This document shows, in pieces, positions 1 to 11,649 of a stretch of DNA of 64,000 bases. Below the pieces are notes generated by a model. It had not been told where the DNA came from and ran no database searches. It saw only the letters and a program-made list of their open reading frames with translations. The DNA lies in contig CM067513.1 in the NCBI GenBank assembly GCA_034509495.1, forward strand, positions 15,309,501 through 15,373,500. Direction: 5' to 3'. Positions within the stretch are counted from its first letter, which is position 1. Each line of letters opens with the position of its first letter. The DNA comes from Acestrorhynchus altus. Lineage: Eukaryota; Chordata; Actinopteri; Characiformes; Acestrorhynchidae. Both the position numbers and the translations under genes were made by a program.

Positions 1-137
1 TGACCCACAGCACATCCCACAACACAGAAACTCCCACGTAGTAGCCTTATTCAGTCATAGTAGATGTTCCAACATAGCAACCCCCCAGCAACACCATCCA
101 TACAAGCCTCAGAATATCAAGCAAAACTGTTATCATT

Positions 138-310
138 ATGTGCACTATATTAAGAAGAATGTTGGGACACCTGAAAAACAATAAGAATGATAATATACCT
201 GCTCATTTACTCTTCCTTCTGAAAGAAAGGGTATTATAACAGGTTTGTCCTGCTTTTGTTGAACTTACTGTGGCTACTGTCCAGGGAAGACTTTCTAGTG
301 TTTTGTAGAA
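138..310 (-). mobile_element. MITE family A, terminal fragment
   Basis: Decayed end of a short non-autonomous DNA transposon. It shares a CACTATAT start, a GGACACCTG block, a TGCTCATTTA block and a CTGTCCAGGGAAG block with other copies at 1400-1580, 34751-35075, 52500-52835 and 53605-53930. The opposite end of the same family lies inverted at 1400-1580. The family name is not known to me; the class (inverted-repeat DNA element) is inferred from its mirrored termini. Confidence 0.6.
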
Positions 311-312
311 TT

Positions 313-560
313 GCACAACTCATCACTGCCTCAACTGACTGATCACCACCTCACCTGATCCCCAATTTCACAACTCATCACTTTCTCAGCTATTTGATCT
401 TACCTCACACGATCCCAATTCCACAACTCATCACTTCCTCCAACTGGCTGATCACCTCACACAGTCCCAATTCCACAACTCATCACTGCCTCAACTGACT
501 GATCACCACCTCACCTGATCCCCAATTCCACAACTCACCACTTCCTCAACTGTCATCTCT
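313..560. repeat. Tandem repeat, about 54-bp unit, 4.5 copies
   Basis: Units beginning CACAACTCATCAC start at 313, 369, 422, 474 and 529, so the spacing is 56, 53, 52 and 55 bp. Units 1 and 4 are nearly identical, while 2 and 3 are more diverged, which suggests a two-step expansion. There is no sign of coding capacity. Confidence 0.85.
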
Positions 561-599
561 CTATTATCAGAGTTCGAGCATTACCAACCACAATGGACA

Positions 600-965
600 G
601 TGCAGTGGGGTAGTTAACACCACAACCCCAGAAACAGCACCTCACCTGAGCTTGTGAGGCACTCTTCAGAATGCTCCTCAAACAAATTCTTGGGCCTGAT
701 TATCCTGCTGGAATATCTCATCATTAAACATGAAGTCCATGAAGGGCTGCAAATGATCACCAAGCAGTGAAACATAGTGGGTACCATTAAATGTTTACCT
801 GTACCAGTGGACCAAACCCATGCCATGAGAATACACCCCACCTCCACATGGAAATACCACCAGCCTGCACAGTGCTTTGTTAACAACTGGGTCCATGGCT
901 TCATAGGGACTGCGCCCCACTCAAATCCTACCATCATCCCAAAACAGGTGGTACCATGACTCATC
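600..965. other. Unassigned sequence, possibly old repeat
   Basis: A 116-codon open frame on the minus strand covers most of this stretch but has no domain I recognise and is unsupported by splice signals. Its position inside a composite bounded by MITE ends makes decayed transposon sequence the likelier explanation. Confidence 0.3.
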
Positions 966-1049
966 CAATTGGCTTAAGACCTTTGCACAGTATTGTCGAT
1001 TATATACTGAAAAACAGTGAAAGATACCATGCTACTAACATTATTCATT

Positions 1050-1312
1050 ACACCAATCAACCATAACACTATGACCACCTTCTTGTTTCTGCACAGTTTA
1101 TACTGGCACATGCTCTACTTCATCAATTGTTGGCTAGATATTTTTGGATGGACTATTCTCAGAACATCAGTGACACTGAGGGTTTTACCCCAAGAAACAC
1201 CTCCAAGCAGCACTGCTGTGTCTGATCCAATCATACAAGCACAGCACACACTAACTCACCACCAACATGTCAATTTCACTTCAGTGCTAGAATGCCCACC
1301 ACCATAATGCTT
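1050..1312 (+). mobile_element. MITE family B copy
   Basis: Starts with ACCAATCAACCATAACACTA followed by TGACCACC, the same terminus seen at about 43383 and 49451. The body ends in AGTGCTAGAATGCCCACC, corresponding to the GCATTCTAAGCACTG block of the copy at 49450. The far inverted end is missing here, so this copy is truncated. Confidence 0.65.
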
Positions 1313-1399
1313 GTTCTTAATGGTGCGGACCATTGAATCACAGTAAAGGAGGTTAATAAAGAGTAAAAAGCGGTTTGTCTCTGACCGCACTAACATGGT

Positions 1400-1580
1400 A
1401 GTCACTGAATGCAATCAAATCCTCACAGCAATGCACCAAATCTAGTAGAAAGCCTTCCCTGGACAATAGAGACAGTTACTCCAAAATAAAAACAATCAAC
1501 TCTTTTTAAAACCTTTAGATTTCAGAAGAAACAATAAATGAGCAGGTGTCCAAATACTTTTGTCCATATAGTGTATCCTA
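1400..1580 (+). mobile_element. MITE family A, terminal fragment
   Basis: Contains GAATGCAATCAAATCCTCAC and TAGTAGAAAGCCTTCCCTGG, then ends GTCCATATAGTG. The same order of blocks occurs at 52690-52830 and, reverse-complemented, at 53605-53775. Together with 138-310 it forms inverted outer ends around the first 1.4 kb of the window. Confidence 0.7.
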
Positions 1581-1589
1581 TGACAATGT

Positions 1590-2050
1590 TCTAGTCTTTA
1601 TCATATTGTCTTCAGCCAATGCACTTTGAAGGAGGCGGGTGTGTGAGGAGCTCTGTGGCTCATAAAAGAAAGGGGAGAACACTCAGACTCGTGGGTAGTA
1701 TGGCACAGGCAGATCAGAACATTTGAAGTGCGTTGGAGGGCTAGATGTGTGAGGAATGTTTGTGGGCTGGGGCTGGAAGGGGGCTTAAAAGAACAGCCGA
1801 ATCACACCGCCTGCAGATCGTTAAAGAGCCGATGAGCCTCCAGCGGTGTACTGTGCATTTTATACCATTGCACTGAAGGCCACCAGGTCCACAGTCATTA
1901 TACACTTTGCGTGTAGCTATTTGCAGCTGCTGATTGGGAAATCAGTACAGGGCTGTCTGATGGTTGACCAACAGACACAACATAGTAGTGACAGACAATG
2001 GGCGTGAACTATGGAAAAGATTTATACAACACAAAATAATAGTCAAAAAT
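1590..2050. other. No gene seen
   Basis: Moderately GC-rich single-copy-looking sequence. I find no open frame above noise, no RNA gene and no repeat that I recognise. Confidence 0.5.
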
Positions 2051-2054
2051 GGAA

Positions 2055-2290
2055 TCCAGGAGGCAAGTGGTTAGGGAACCAGCCTTGTGACTGGAAGGTT
2101 GCTAATTCCCTGAACTGGCAGTAACCTTGAACAAGGCACTTCACTCCCAGTTGTTCGGAACCATGGTGCTCACCACTCTGGGCATATGTGCTCACTGCTC
2201 ACTAGTGTGTATGTGTGTGTTTCACTGTCTGGATGGGAAAAATGCAGAGCACAAATTGGACCTATGTGCATGTTTACTCTTTTATCTTAG
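2055..2290 (+). repeat. tRNA-derived SINE-like element
   Basis: Head AGTGGTTAGGGAACC resembles an RNA polymerase III A box and GGTTGCTAATTCCCTGA a decayed B box. These are followed by a body with AAGGCACTTCACTCCC and GCTCACTGCTCAC and a tail with GCAGAGCACAAATT. This order matches a common otophysan fish SINE layout. Decay of the B box argues that it is inactive. Confidence 0.65.
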
Positions 2291-2299
2291 ATAGTGGAT

Positions 2300-3430
2300 G
2301 TCCATCAGACCCTATTGCAATGTAGTGAATCAGCCAAGAGCTATTTGGTATCTAAAGTCTGGAGAAGTACATTGTTATTCAGCAAAATAGTAATGTGGCA
2401 GCTTATATTTTCTACCATCTAACACTTACTAAGCAAATGTGTTTAAATAATTAGTTAAACACAGTTAAAAGTACTGTATGCTGCACTGGAAAAGAGTGTC
2501 AGGAATCTAAAATAGCCATAGGATTTGTCATATTACCTTGTCTGCTACACTAGACATCAGTGTGTTCTACACAGCCAGACCATAAGCATGGCTTCATCGT
2601 CTCCATACACAAGGCAAAGATAGAAGCAAATGAATCCATGAGCCTGATCCTAAATTATACTGTCCTGTACCTCCCCCATGACTGACCCCCCCCCCCCCCC
2701 CTTTGCAAGCCCATCAGTTATGTGATGCTACGCTGAGCAGGACTCCAGGACTCTATGTGTTTGTTCAGCTGTTTCAGGGCCTGCCACAGAAGCCCTGGGA
2801 GGCCGGACAGAATTCATAACCCCTACTCATCACATGAAAGAAAATAGAGAAATGCAGGGAAAGGGAGGAACTAGACACAGATGGAGAATGCAAAAAGTTG
2901 AATGGGGCCTAAAGATTTATTTTTTTTTAAGACAGAACAGGACATGTAGCTGCAAAAAGTATAATAAAGGATAATCAGACCTAATCAGGCTGGTTTGGAT
3001 AATCAGACAAAAGAACAGGACTGTGCTGCAGTGATCCAAAGTCCCTTTTTCAGATGAAATTAAGTTTTGTATTTTATTTGGAAATCAAAATGGTCTTAAC
3101 TCAGGCTCCTTAAGTCTGGAGGAACAGTGGAGAGTCACAGAATCCAAGGTGTCTGATGTCCAGTATGATGTTTCTGCAATCTGTAATGATTTAGGGGACT
3201 ATGTCATCTGTTGGTGTTGGTGCATTGAGTTCAAGTCCAGAGTCAATGCAATATCTACGAGGGGATTTTAGACCCCTGCATGCTTTAATCTGTTGATTCC
3301 CTTTATGGGGATGTTGATTTTCCTTTTCCAGCTGGACTGAGAACCTGCCTGCAGTGCCAAAATATCTTATATATCTTTGAAATATTCTAATAATTTGAGA
3401 TAACGTATTTGTGTTTTTTTCATGGGCTAT
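2300..3430. other. No gene seen; poly-C run
   Basis: The stretch carries a 16-base C run at 2686-2701 and an eight-T run near 2922. No exon, RNA gene or transposon could be recognised. Confidence 0.5.
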
Positions 3431-3437
3431 AAGTCAT

Positions 3438-3988
3438 GGTGAAACATTCATGATTGCAGCACCATACTTCAGCAGGGACAGGGAAGCTGGTCAGAGTTGA
3501 TGGGAAGATAAATGTAGGTTCACCTTCCAACAGGACATGGACCCTAAGCATATCTGTTAGAATAGCCCAGTCAACAACAAATCCCATTGAGAATTAGTGG
3601 CAAGACTTGAAAACTGCTCTCTACAGATGCTTTTCATCCAATCGGACTTCAGCTATTTTACAAAGAAGTATGAGCAAATTCTGCCTCTAGATGTGCAAAG
3701 CTGGTAGGAACCTACCCCAATAGACTTATAGCTGTAATTACAGCAAAAAGTGGTTCTACAAAGTATTGACTCAAAAGGGCTGAATACGAATGCATGGCAC
3801 ACTTTACAGATTTAAATTTGTAATTGTTTTAAACTATCATTTTCTTTTCATGTCACAAATTCTTGCTACATTGTATTGGCTTATTAGATAAAATTCCAAT
3901 AAAATACATTTAATTTTGTTGGTACAATGTGAATACATGTGGGAAGGTTCAAGAGGTATGAATACTTTTCCAAAGCAATCTATCAGGA
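3438..3988 (+). mobile_element. Tc1-like transposon remnant (3' half)
   Basis: Translating the plus strand with shifts gives a piece resembling the transposase segment CFSA-GTGKLV-RVDGK, then NPIEN-WQDLKTA, then a decayed C-terminus. Downstream comes the characteristic AAAGTATTGACTCA, GAATACGAATGCATGGCACA and a terminal AGGTATGAATACTTTTCCAA. Stops and shifts break the frame and the 5' half is missing, so it cannot encode a working enzyme. Confidence 0.8.
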
Positions 3989-3999
3989 GACAGCAATTA

Positions 4000-5915
4000 C
4001 AATTAATAACAACAATGAACAATAAACTCTTATTTCAAAGAAGGACACTTTTTTATTTCCATTATAAGACTTGTATAGTATGAAGGCTTTAATAGAGCCT
4101 AATAAAGCTGGGCATAATATAACAATCTAATAAAATAGTGTTGAAGTGTTGATAAAACGTATTGTATTATAATAATTAATATAATTATTTATCCTTTATC
4201 TCACAGCAAGCTATGTGTGCCAGCAGTATAGATTATTACCTGAACAGCACACTGATGGAACATTAATATAGAATTCAGTTGGTGTGCAGTATTTTCGAGC
4301 TTACATTTTACAGTCTCTTATTTGATCCAGTTTCAGGACCAGAATGATCTACATTATAAATCAGCATTTAATTAAGATGAACTTTTGAACTTGGGTCTAC
4401 AAAACACCACAACAACATGCAGTACTTCATCCGTTTTCAGCACAACCCAAGTTTGATCTGGTCACGCACCACTTTTAAAAAAGAAGTCTCCTTTAAAGCT
4501 GTATGGCACCACTGATGAAGGAAGGAGTGTTCTGTACTGCTTTTTTGAGCGATGATGACAGATACACGTTTGCATAAGTACTTAAAAGGCAATCTGGGTT
4601 CCACTGAGTGAGGTAAGATGTGAGTCAATGTATCCATTGAGTGGTGGATTTTATAGGCTCCCAAACCTCTGAACCTTTCCCCAGTCACCCTGAAGGCCAA
4701 TCCACAGCCTCTTTCTCCATCCTGTTGTTTTCCATCCTTTAAGCGAGGAGCTCAGCCTTACATAAGTGTCTTGTCAGCAGCACACACTTCCCAAAAACAT
4801 TTCCTTGTGCAAACACGTTGGGATGGCAGAGCCTGGATGAAAACACCTGGGGTCAAACAATAAAACTCATCCCTGGGCGTCCACTCAGTTCCCAGCCCAG
4901 CAGGGCCAAGGCCACAAGCCTGCCAACCACGTGGGGCAGTTAATACAGTCATGGACCATTTTTGGACTAATATATTTACATAAGCACATCATGTGCCATT
5001 AAGTCAGACTTGTGGGTCTTCCCAAGTAATGGAGCATTGAAATAAAAGAAAAACATGAAAATGGCGGGAAAACCCACATATCTCAGTTGTTTGTTCAAGA
5101 GCTAAATCGTTTATCGGCCTTGATTTGCAAAAAAGGGTGTAATTTCAGCCTCACTTGAGTAGAGAAACTCGAACCCCAGGTCCAGCTGTCCACACATTGC
5201 TGCCCCTCAAAGCCTGACCGTTAAGCTCACTCTTTCACTCCATTCATCCCTCCATCTATCTGTCATCTCCACTCCTCTTTATCAAGTCAGGTAATCGATT
5301 GAAAAACACACCCAAACAAAACATGGCCCACAGTGTCCAGCAGTTTACCCAGGTCCTCAGATTTCTCCTCAACTCTTCCTGAATGTGCAGTTGTGACAAG
5401 CTGTCTCCACCAAACAAATCTGTCATTGCCGAAGTAGAGCCAAAGCCATTTACACCCAAAACACAGAACTGAGGTCTACTTCACCCTAATGTGTGGTGAT
5501 ATTCAGTATATTTACACTGTGTTTTAATAAATGGGCATGTGGGCATGTTGAGCTTCTCGCCATGAAAACCAGCCAACCTTAACCATAAACATAAGAAGAT
5601 GTATACAGACATGTTGCTTTCCATGTCCTTACTCTTTAAACTTTACACAAAATAAATACACATAATTTCACCCCTTTCTCCAAATATGGCTCATAGATGT
5701 TTGGTATGTGAATTTTGCTTCTTTAGTTTGGCTGGGCTGGGATCTTCAACAAGAGTCCGCTGTTCAATTCCAGACCTTTGTGATTCAAGGGTTGACTCTA
5801 GAGCTTAAGTCTCAATTCCACATAGAGATATTAAAGTTGCAGCATTCCACATCACTCAACCTTATTTGGTTTAACCTGATATTGTGAATTTCCCCCCTGT
5901 GGGTCTAATGAAGGT
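4000..5915. other. No gene seen
   Basis: AT-rich non-coding sequence. A 67-codon minus-strand frame at 5256-5459 reads smoothly but has no domain I recognise and no convincing flanking splice signals, so it is not called as an exon. Confidence 0.45.
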
Positions 5916-5994
5916 TTATCTTATCTTATCTTATCTTATCTTATCTTATCTTATCTTATCTTATCTTATCTTATCTTATCTTATCTTATCTTAT
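5916..5994. repeat. Microsatellite (TTATC)n
   Basis: About 16 uninterrupted copies of TTATC. The purity suggests a young, length-variable array. Confidence 0.97.
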
Positions 5995-5999
5995 TTGAA

Positions 6000-7955
6000 A
6001 CCATTGTTCTGTACTATATATTATATTTTAGAGCTACTACCAAGGGCGTAGAATCAACATGGACGGTGATGTGTCCCCACTAATATTCAGTGATTATTGA
6101 ATTGTCCCTACCAATAATTTGATGCCCTCCAAAAAAACCTTGATCTGACCTAGAGGTGCAGAATGGGTTAAATCCAGTTCTCTAGTCAAGTCACATATGG
6201 CCAGTGTGATTGGCTGTGCCTTTCCCTGTGCCTTTTGTAGCTACATTTGGTTGGGGGTGTCCCACAGCACCTGGCCAAAAAATGTAGTTTGTGATGTAAA
6301 ACGTTTAAACATTTGTACCCCTTCAAAAAACATGCATTTCCAAATGGCTAGTTTGTGTTGGAGGTCTTCATTGCATTGCATAGAAGGACAATTCTATTGG
6401 ACCAATCAGTGCTCTACAAGGTCTACACATCCCATTTACTCCCTTCTCAGCTTGCTGGGAATTTTGGAAATTTGCCAAAATGTAAAAGCAAAAATATGGC
6501 ACATAGATGAGTCAGGTCCCCCATTGTTGGCTGGTCCAAATATCAACCATTTTGGGGACTTGTTCAAATCCTTTCTCTCCCTAAGCCTATTGATATAGGG
6601 AAATTCCAATGAATTCCCAGTTTACACAAATCTATTGGGTAGAGAACACTAGGGAGTGAAGTGGAAGGGAAACTAGGTGTTACTCCTTAGTGGCCAAAAT
6701 TAGGATAGTTTGGATTATGCTTTGCCTCCATTAACTATTATATAAATCAGCCTTTTACTTTAAGCACAAAAATAAAGAAGTGAACTTTATGCACCAACTA
6801 TTTTTTGACCACTCTTGCTGACTAGCTCTGGGGTCACAGAGAAGTATTTTTGGCCATTTGTTTAATGGTTTTTTAACAGTTCCACAGAAAATGCTTGCAC
6901 TAATGTGGAGCAGCTACATGTGATGCACAGTCAAAAAGTCAAACACATGCTTTCTCTACACATTCATCAGTAGCAATGGAGTGTGGTTTTGAGTCAGAAG
7001 AGAGGTTGGTGCACAGTGACTCATGGTTGATGTCACCAGTCACACTAATGTTATTACTGCAGCAAAACACTCCATCTCAACAAATAGTGTGCGCTTTACA
7101 TAGGAAAACACGGCTCAGCAGAAGCCAAGGGAGAGCAGCAAAATACTGCAGGAGTGTGATAGAGAGGAAGGAAGGACTATGTGTGAAATAGAAGAACGAG
7201 AGAGACAGTGAGGGAGACTGTGTGTGGACACAGATCTACTCAAACCAAGTGACTGTTTGTCATCTGCAGAAGCTGTTACAGCAAGTTTAGAGTGCACACA
7301 TCTGTGCCTCTGCATCCGGTTCCTCTCATGTGCAGGGCTGTGTATGTAGTGTGTGGTATCAAAGGTAACAAAACACACTATGGTATAGTTCAAAATATCA
7401 CAGAACTACGTAGCCCTTGGCATTTTCAATAAGGTTAGTTTATCCATACATAGAGTTCAATTTAACGACATGAACTGATCTCAGATTTAGTCAAAGTAAG
7501 CCCACATATTGAAACCCAGTGAACAGAAGTTAAACAGCCATAGAGGAACCATGGTTTTAATAGAGATGTCTGATGTCTGAATGATGGCATTCAGTCCACA
7601 GATTTATTGTTCTTTTACTAAATACAAAGAAAATCCAAAGTTATTTTTCATGAAAATTATCCTCATACTACACATGTCCGCATACAGAGATCAGTTTAAC
7701 TCTTTCAATTGAAGAGAGAGGTAGAAGACACTCTATCCCCACATCTCCCATATATGTTGTATTGGAACTGGGGATCTGGTGCTTTCCCCCTGAGCATGTT
7801 GGCTGCCCAACAATGATGCAATCACAGCCATTCAAAAAGAAGCAGTGGTTCTTTATGGTGTTCTTTGTGGCATCACTCAAAGAAGCATTTGTAGCCTTTG
7901 TTTTTGTCATGTAGACATGTATTGAGCCAAAAGGTTAATCTGTTCTTTTCCTTGC
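6000..7955. other. No gene seen
   Basis: A 133-codon plus-strand frame at 6197-6598 lacks recognisable domains and ordinary coding bias. I see no RNA genes or firmly classifiable repeats. The stretch around 6040-6130 may be old transposon sequence, but I cannot place it. Confidence 0.45.
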
Positions 7956-7959
7956 AGCT

Positions 7960-8992
7960 GGAAACATGTTAAAACTGCTCTCCGTCACCCCACAATAATG
8001 CCATGGCTAAAATGCGTTGGTTTAGTGCTATTAATGAAGAAATGTTAATCAATAGAGTGAGTCACCTCAAATCATCTACTTGTAGTCTCGACACATTACC
8101 AACTAAGTTTTTCAAGAATATCTTTTACTCAATATCAGCAGACATACTATTCAGGTAATAAATACCTTTCTGATGTCGGGAGTTTTCCCAAACACATTGA
8201 AAACTGCAGTTGTGAAGCCTCTCTTAAAAAGGAAAAATCTAGAGACAACCCTTTAAATAACTACAGATCCATTTCAAATGTACCTTTCCTTGGAAAAATA
8301 GAGAAAATAGTCTTCAAACAACTTACAGGCCATTTCTGTCCATTAACAACTGTCTCGACAAATATTAGTCAGGATTATGACTAAATCATCGCACTACGGT
8401 GGCTCTAAGCAAAGTTATCAATTATTTAAATAAATACTCTCTTCTAAAACTGTCTATTTTAGACAAAACTATCTGCTCTACTATTACTAGATCTCATAGA
8501 TAGACTTGAGAACTGGGTTGGACTCTCAGGAACTGTCCTACAATGGTTCAGTTCATACCTGTATGGAAGGAATTACTTGGTTGGAATAGAAAATAAGGAT
8601 TCTGATTCCGTCCCCCAGGGCTCAATTCTTGGGCCACTCTTATTTAATCTATATACGCTCCCTCTTGGTAAAATCCAACAGGACTTTGTGATGTCCTACC
8701 ACAACTATGCAGACCCCACAACTCTCTGTGTAAGTGCCTTGAGCACATCATTGATTGGATACGTCAGAACGTTCTGCCGTTAAATAGTACTAAGATTATT
8801 TTACTTGGGAATAGACATGAGAGAAATTAACTTTTCCATATAAATTATGTTTAATTTTGTAGCTTTTCTGTGATTCCTGTTGTTAGATTTGATTTCTTAA
8901 TGATTTAGAAAGGATTTTTTATTTTTGCTTTAATTGATTTCATGTATGTATGAAAAGTGCTGTACAAATAAACTTTGCCTTGCCTTGCTTTA
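7960..8992 (+). mobile_element. L2/CR1-type LINE, broken reverse transcriptase
   Basis: Plus-strand translation in shifting frames shows reverse transcriptase landmarks in order. A thumb-proximal NYRSISN-like segment lies near 8250-8290. WVGLSGTVLQWFSSYLYGR lies near 8513-8570, followed by VPQGSILGPLLFNLYTLPLG at about 8607-8670. A YADP segment near 8705 replaces the YADD catalytic box, so even this remnant lacks the second aspartate. The segment between the fingers and the palm (about 8360-8500) is shortened. The 3' end carries TGTACAAATAAACTTTGCC then TTGCC repeats near 8960-8990, the usual L2 tail. It is dead by frameshift, stops and catalytic loss. Confidence 0.85.
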
Positions 8993-9171
8993 CCTAAGTA
9001 ATGGTAAAATACAGAAGTAGAAGATTTACAGAAGTAAAGAAGTAGAAGAGCTTAGGATTGAAAAAAACAACAACAACAGAATATTACTTTGATAGTGGAG
9101 AAAATGATGGTGAAAACAAACCAGCCAAGATCCTGGAAACAATTCAGAAATATTGAAACTGACTTCACCAC

Positions 9172-9172
9172 A

Positions 9173-9231
<59 letters not shown>
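9172..9231. repeat. Microsatellite (AAAG)n
   Basis: About 15 copies of the tetranucleotide. Open frames that cross it in three phases are repeat artefacts. Confidence 0.97.
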
Positions 9232-9232
<1 letters not shown>

Positions 9233-9528
9233 CAGAAAAAACACACAAACACTTGGCCTCTTTTTTTTTCCTCCTTCACATTGAATGCTAGGTTATGAGT
9301 GGCACACAGTAGAGGCCTTATCAAGCAGTTAACTGGATGCCCAAACTGCCCTCCCCTCTGTCACACGCAGTGAATTAGGGACCTTGAGCGGCACAATGAG
9401 GAATTGTCTCTGAAGGTTTATAATTGTCCTCAAAACCACCCCCGCCAGCAAATCTTAGCTGAGAGGCGAGAGCAGAAGAAAGAGAATAAAGAGTGGGAGA
9501 CTATTGCTGATAGAACAGCCTTATCTAA

Positions 9529-9530
<2 letters not shown>

Positions 9531-9605
<75 letters not shown>

Positions 9606-9614
9606 GTGTGTGTG
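9531..9614. repeat. Microsatellite (TG)n
   Basis: About 42 dinucleotide units with one T-to-C interruption at 9601. Confidence 0.97.
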
Positions 9615-9719
9615 ATTCTGGATATGTGTATGTATGTGTGTACATGTCAGAAGCACCACAATTTCTTTCCTTCATATTATTTCATTTGTGCAGCAATGAT
9701 GACTAAGCTGTTACGGGCA

Positions 9720-9980
9720 TGAAACACTCCACTGAAACAGCGTAGGGGCGCTTTCTCATGCTGGCTGGCTTTGTGTGATGACAGACTGGCAGGAGCTAAC
9801 AGTGTTGAGGTTGGGGGGTGGAGGGGATGTTTGGAGGAGACGAAATGATGGAGACCAGCAGATGTTTCAGCTTTAGTTGTTTTTGGCTGGAAAGGGCAAT
9901 TATGAGTGACTCTTTAATGATGCTGGCAGCCGCCCTGTAAACCTGGTTCAGTGGAAGAGCTCCTCATTAGGGTGACCTAT
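9720..9980. promoter_or_regulatory. Candidate conserved non-coding element
   Basis: Repeat-free, higher-complexity sequence between microsatellites, with homeodomain-type cores (CAATTATGAG and TTTAATGATG near 9897-9922) beside GC-rich segments. It has no open frame of note. The call rests on composition and motif content only; conservation cannot be seen from one sequence. Confidence 0.25.
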
Positions 9981-10119
9981 GAAATAAAAAAAAAAAAACA
10001 CACACTGCAACCTGCCCAGCTTCTCCACCCTTCCTCCCCGACATCATGGCAACAGGAAGTACAGGTCCCGTGGAAGCTAGGAACATTCAAATCCTTGTTA
10101 TTTTAAATGTTTGTGTCTG

Positions 10120-10123
<4 letters not shown>

Positions 10124-10176
<53 letters not shown>
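10124..10176. repeat. Microsatellite (GA)n
   Basis: About 26 uninterrupted GA units. Related GAGAGAGTGTGTG pieces recur just downstream at about 10233-10267. Confidence 0.97.
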
Positions 10177-10179
<3 letters not shown>

Positions 10180-11040
10180 GTGTATGTGAATGAATTAGTG
10201 GGGGTCTGATGTAACATTGCAGCACTCTAGACTGAGAGAGAGTGTGTGGTACTGAGAGAGAGTGTGTGATTATGATGCAGCTTTTCCATTCCGGAAGTCT
10301 GTGCACAGGGATATTGGGAGCTGAGGGGGGAATTGGAGGGAGGGGGTCTTAAGGCAGGTGTTGGCACATTAAGCAACTGTGTTAAGAGCCCAGTATAAGA
10401 CATCCTGTAATTTACACGTCTGATTTTCCCCACCCGTTCGTATATATTAACCTCACTGGGTGTCAGAAACCTTCACTTAATGGCTGCAGGACTGGCTCTA
10501 AAGTTGAGCACTAACACTGCTGCATCTGAAGGTTCATCCCTTGTTTAATGTAGATAATGTGCAGCCAAAAGGGGTGGATGGTTGACTTTTCAAAGCTTAC
10601 TTCTAAACATATTTTTTCATGTAAGCGCAGTAATTTTACAGTAAAAAACTATAGCAGCAACAGTTGCAACTGTGTAAACACGATGTGACATTTTTTGGTA
10701 ATTAATTCCTAGCTGAGTTTCACTAGACTGTATTCAGCAGATTTTTTCCTATGCTTTGAGTCCGCCCTTAAGATTAACATGCTTATATGCATATCTGGAT
10801 TATTGAGAGATACAGAACAGGCACTGGAATTATACCAGTGCAGGATTACACCAATATGACTGCGATGTGCAGTTCTCCACTTCTCCAAAGTTGCATAGTG
10901 CAGTTAGCAGCGTGCCGAGCCTGAAGGGACACTATTCTCTCTATTACAAGTTAGTAAAGCGTCAACATAATCTTGAATGATATTTTAAGGGAAAATGCTT
11001 CATACTGTAATGTTGCTTTAATTTAGCTTTCCATATTACA
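10180..11040. other. No gene seen
   Basis: The stretch holds a small inverted repeat (GCACTGG and CCAGTGC arms at 10821-10841) and otherwise nothing recognisable. Confidence 0.5.
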
Positions 11041-11049
11041 CAGCTGCTC

Positions 11050-11640
11050 TCTTGCTCCCTCTTTCACACACGTGTAATTTGTTTGGCCACTATGCAACCA
11101 TGGACCCACAACACTCTAAACTTGGTCATGTAGATTTCTCCTTTATAACATCCAAAGAATTCAGCTTTTTCTCTCCCTTTCTCCAGAGAGAGGCCACTCA
11201 AGTGTTTTTCAGTCTTTTGTCATTTCAAGACTTGACTACTGCAACCCCCTTCTGGGTCGGCATCCTATGCATACCATCAGGCCCTTCAACTGCTCCAGAA
11301 AGTGACAGTGTTCCTAAGTTCAGCCAACTAACCTCTCTGCTGCATTCTCTTCATCTTTAGCTTAACCTTGATTTTGGCCTACAAAGCCAAAAAGGAACCT
11401 ATCCATCCATACTTGATGGAAATGGTCAAAACCAGATCTGTACCAAGAGCCCTTTGGGTACAACTCTGCTTGACCAACCATCCCTGAAGATGCAAGAAGA
11501 CAAGCATCCAGACTCTTTTCTGTCCTGGCACCAAAGTGGTAGAATGAACGTCTCCTGGGGGTCTGAACAGCCGAGTCACTAGCTGTCTTCAAATGCAGAC
11601 TGAAGACCCATCTCTTTCAAGAGCATGTAACTTTAATTAA
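11050..11640 (+). mobile_element. Non-LTR retrotransposon, C-terminal ORF2 fragment
   Basis: Plus-strand frames give a LDYCN-like block near 11232, an AIRPFN-like block near 11275, then AYKAK-like, RLFSVLAPKW and TAESLAVFKCRLKTHLF at about 11570-11625. This order is typical of the region after the reverse transcriptase in L2/CR1/jockey-type LINEs of fish. Stops and shifts interrupt it and the enzymatic core is absent. It probably differs from the LINE at 7960-8992, since neither overlaps the other in protein coordinates. Confidence 0.75.
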
Positions 11641-11649
11641 ACACAAAAT

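Noticed and set aside
3837..4022. 61-codon minus-strand frame
   Set aside because: It is antisense to the 3' end of a Tc1-like remnant.
5256..5459. 67-codon minus-strand frame that reads smoothly
   Set aside because: Looked protein-like, but no domain could be named and no convincing acceptor and donor pair flanks it.
6197..6598. 133-codon plus-strand frame
   Set aside because: No recognisable protein family and no splice signals at its ends.
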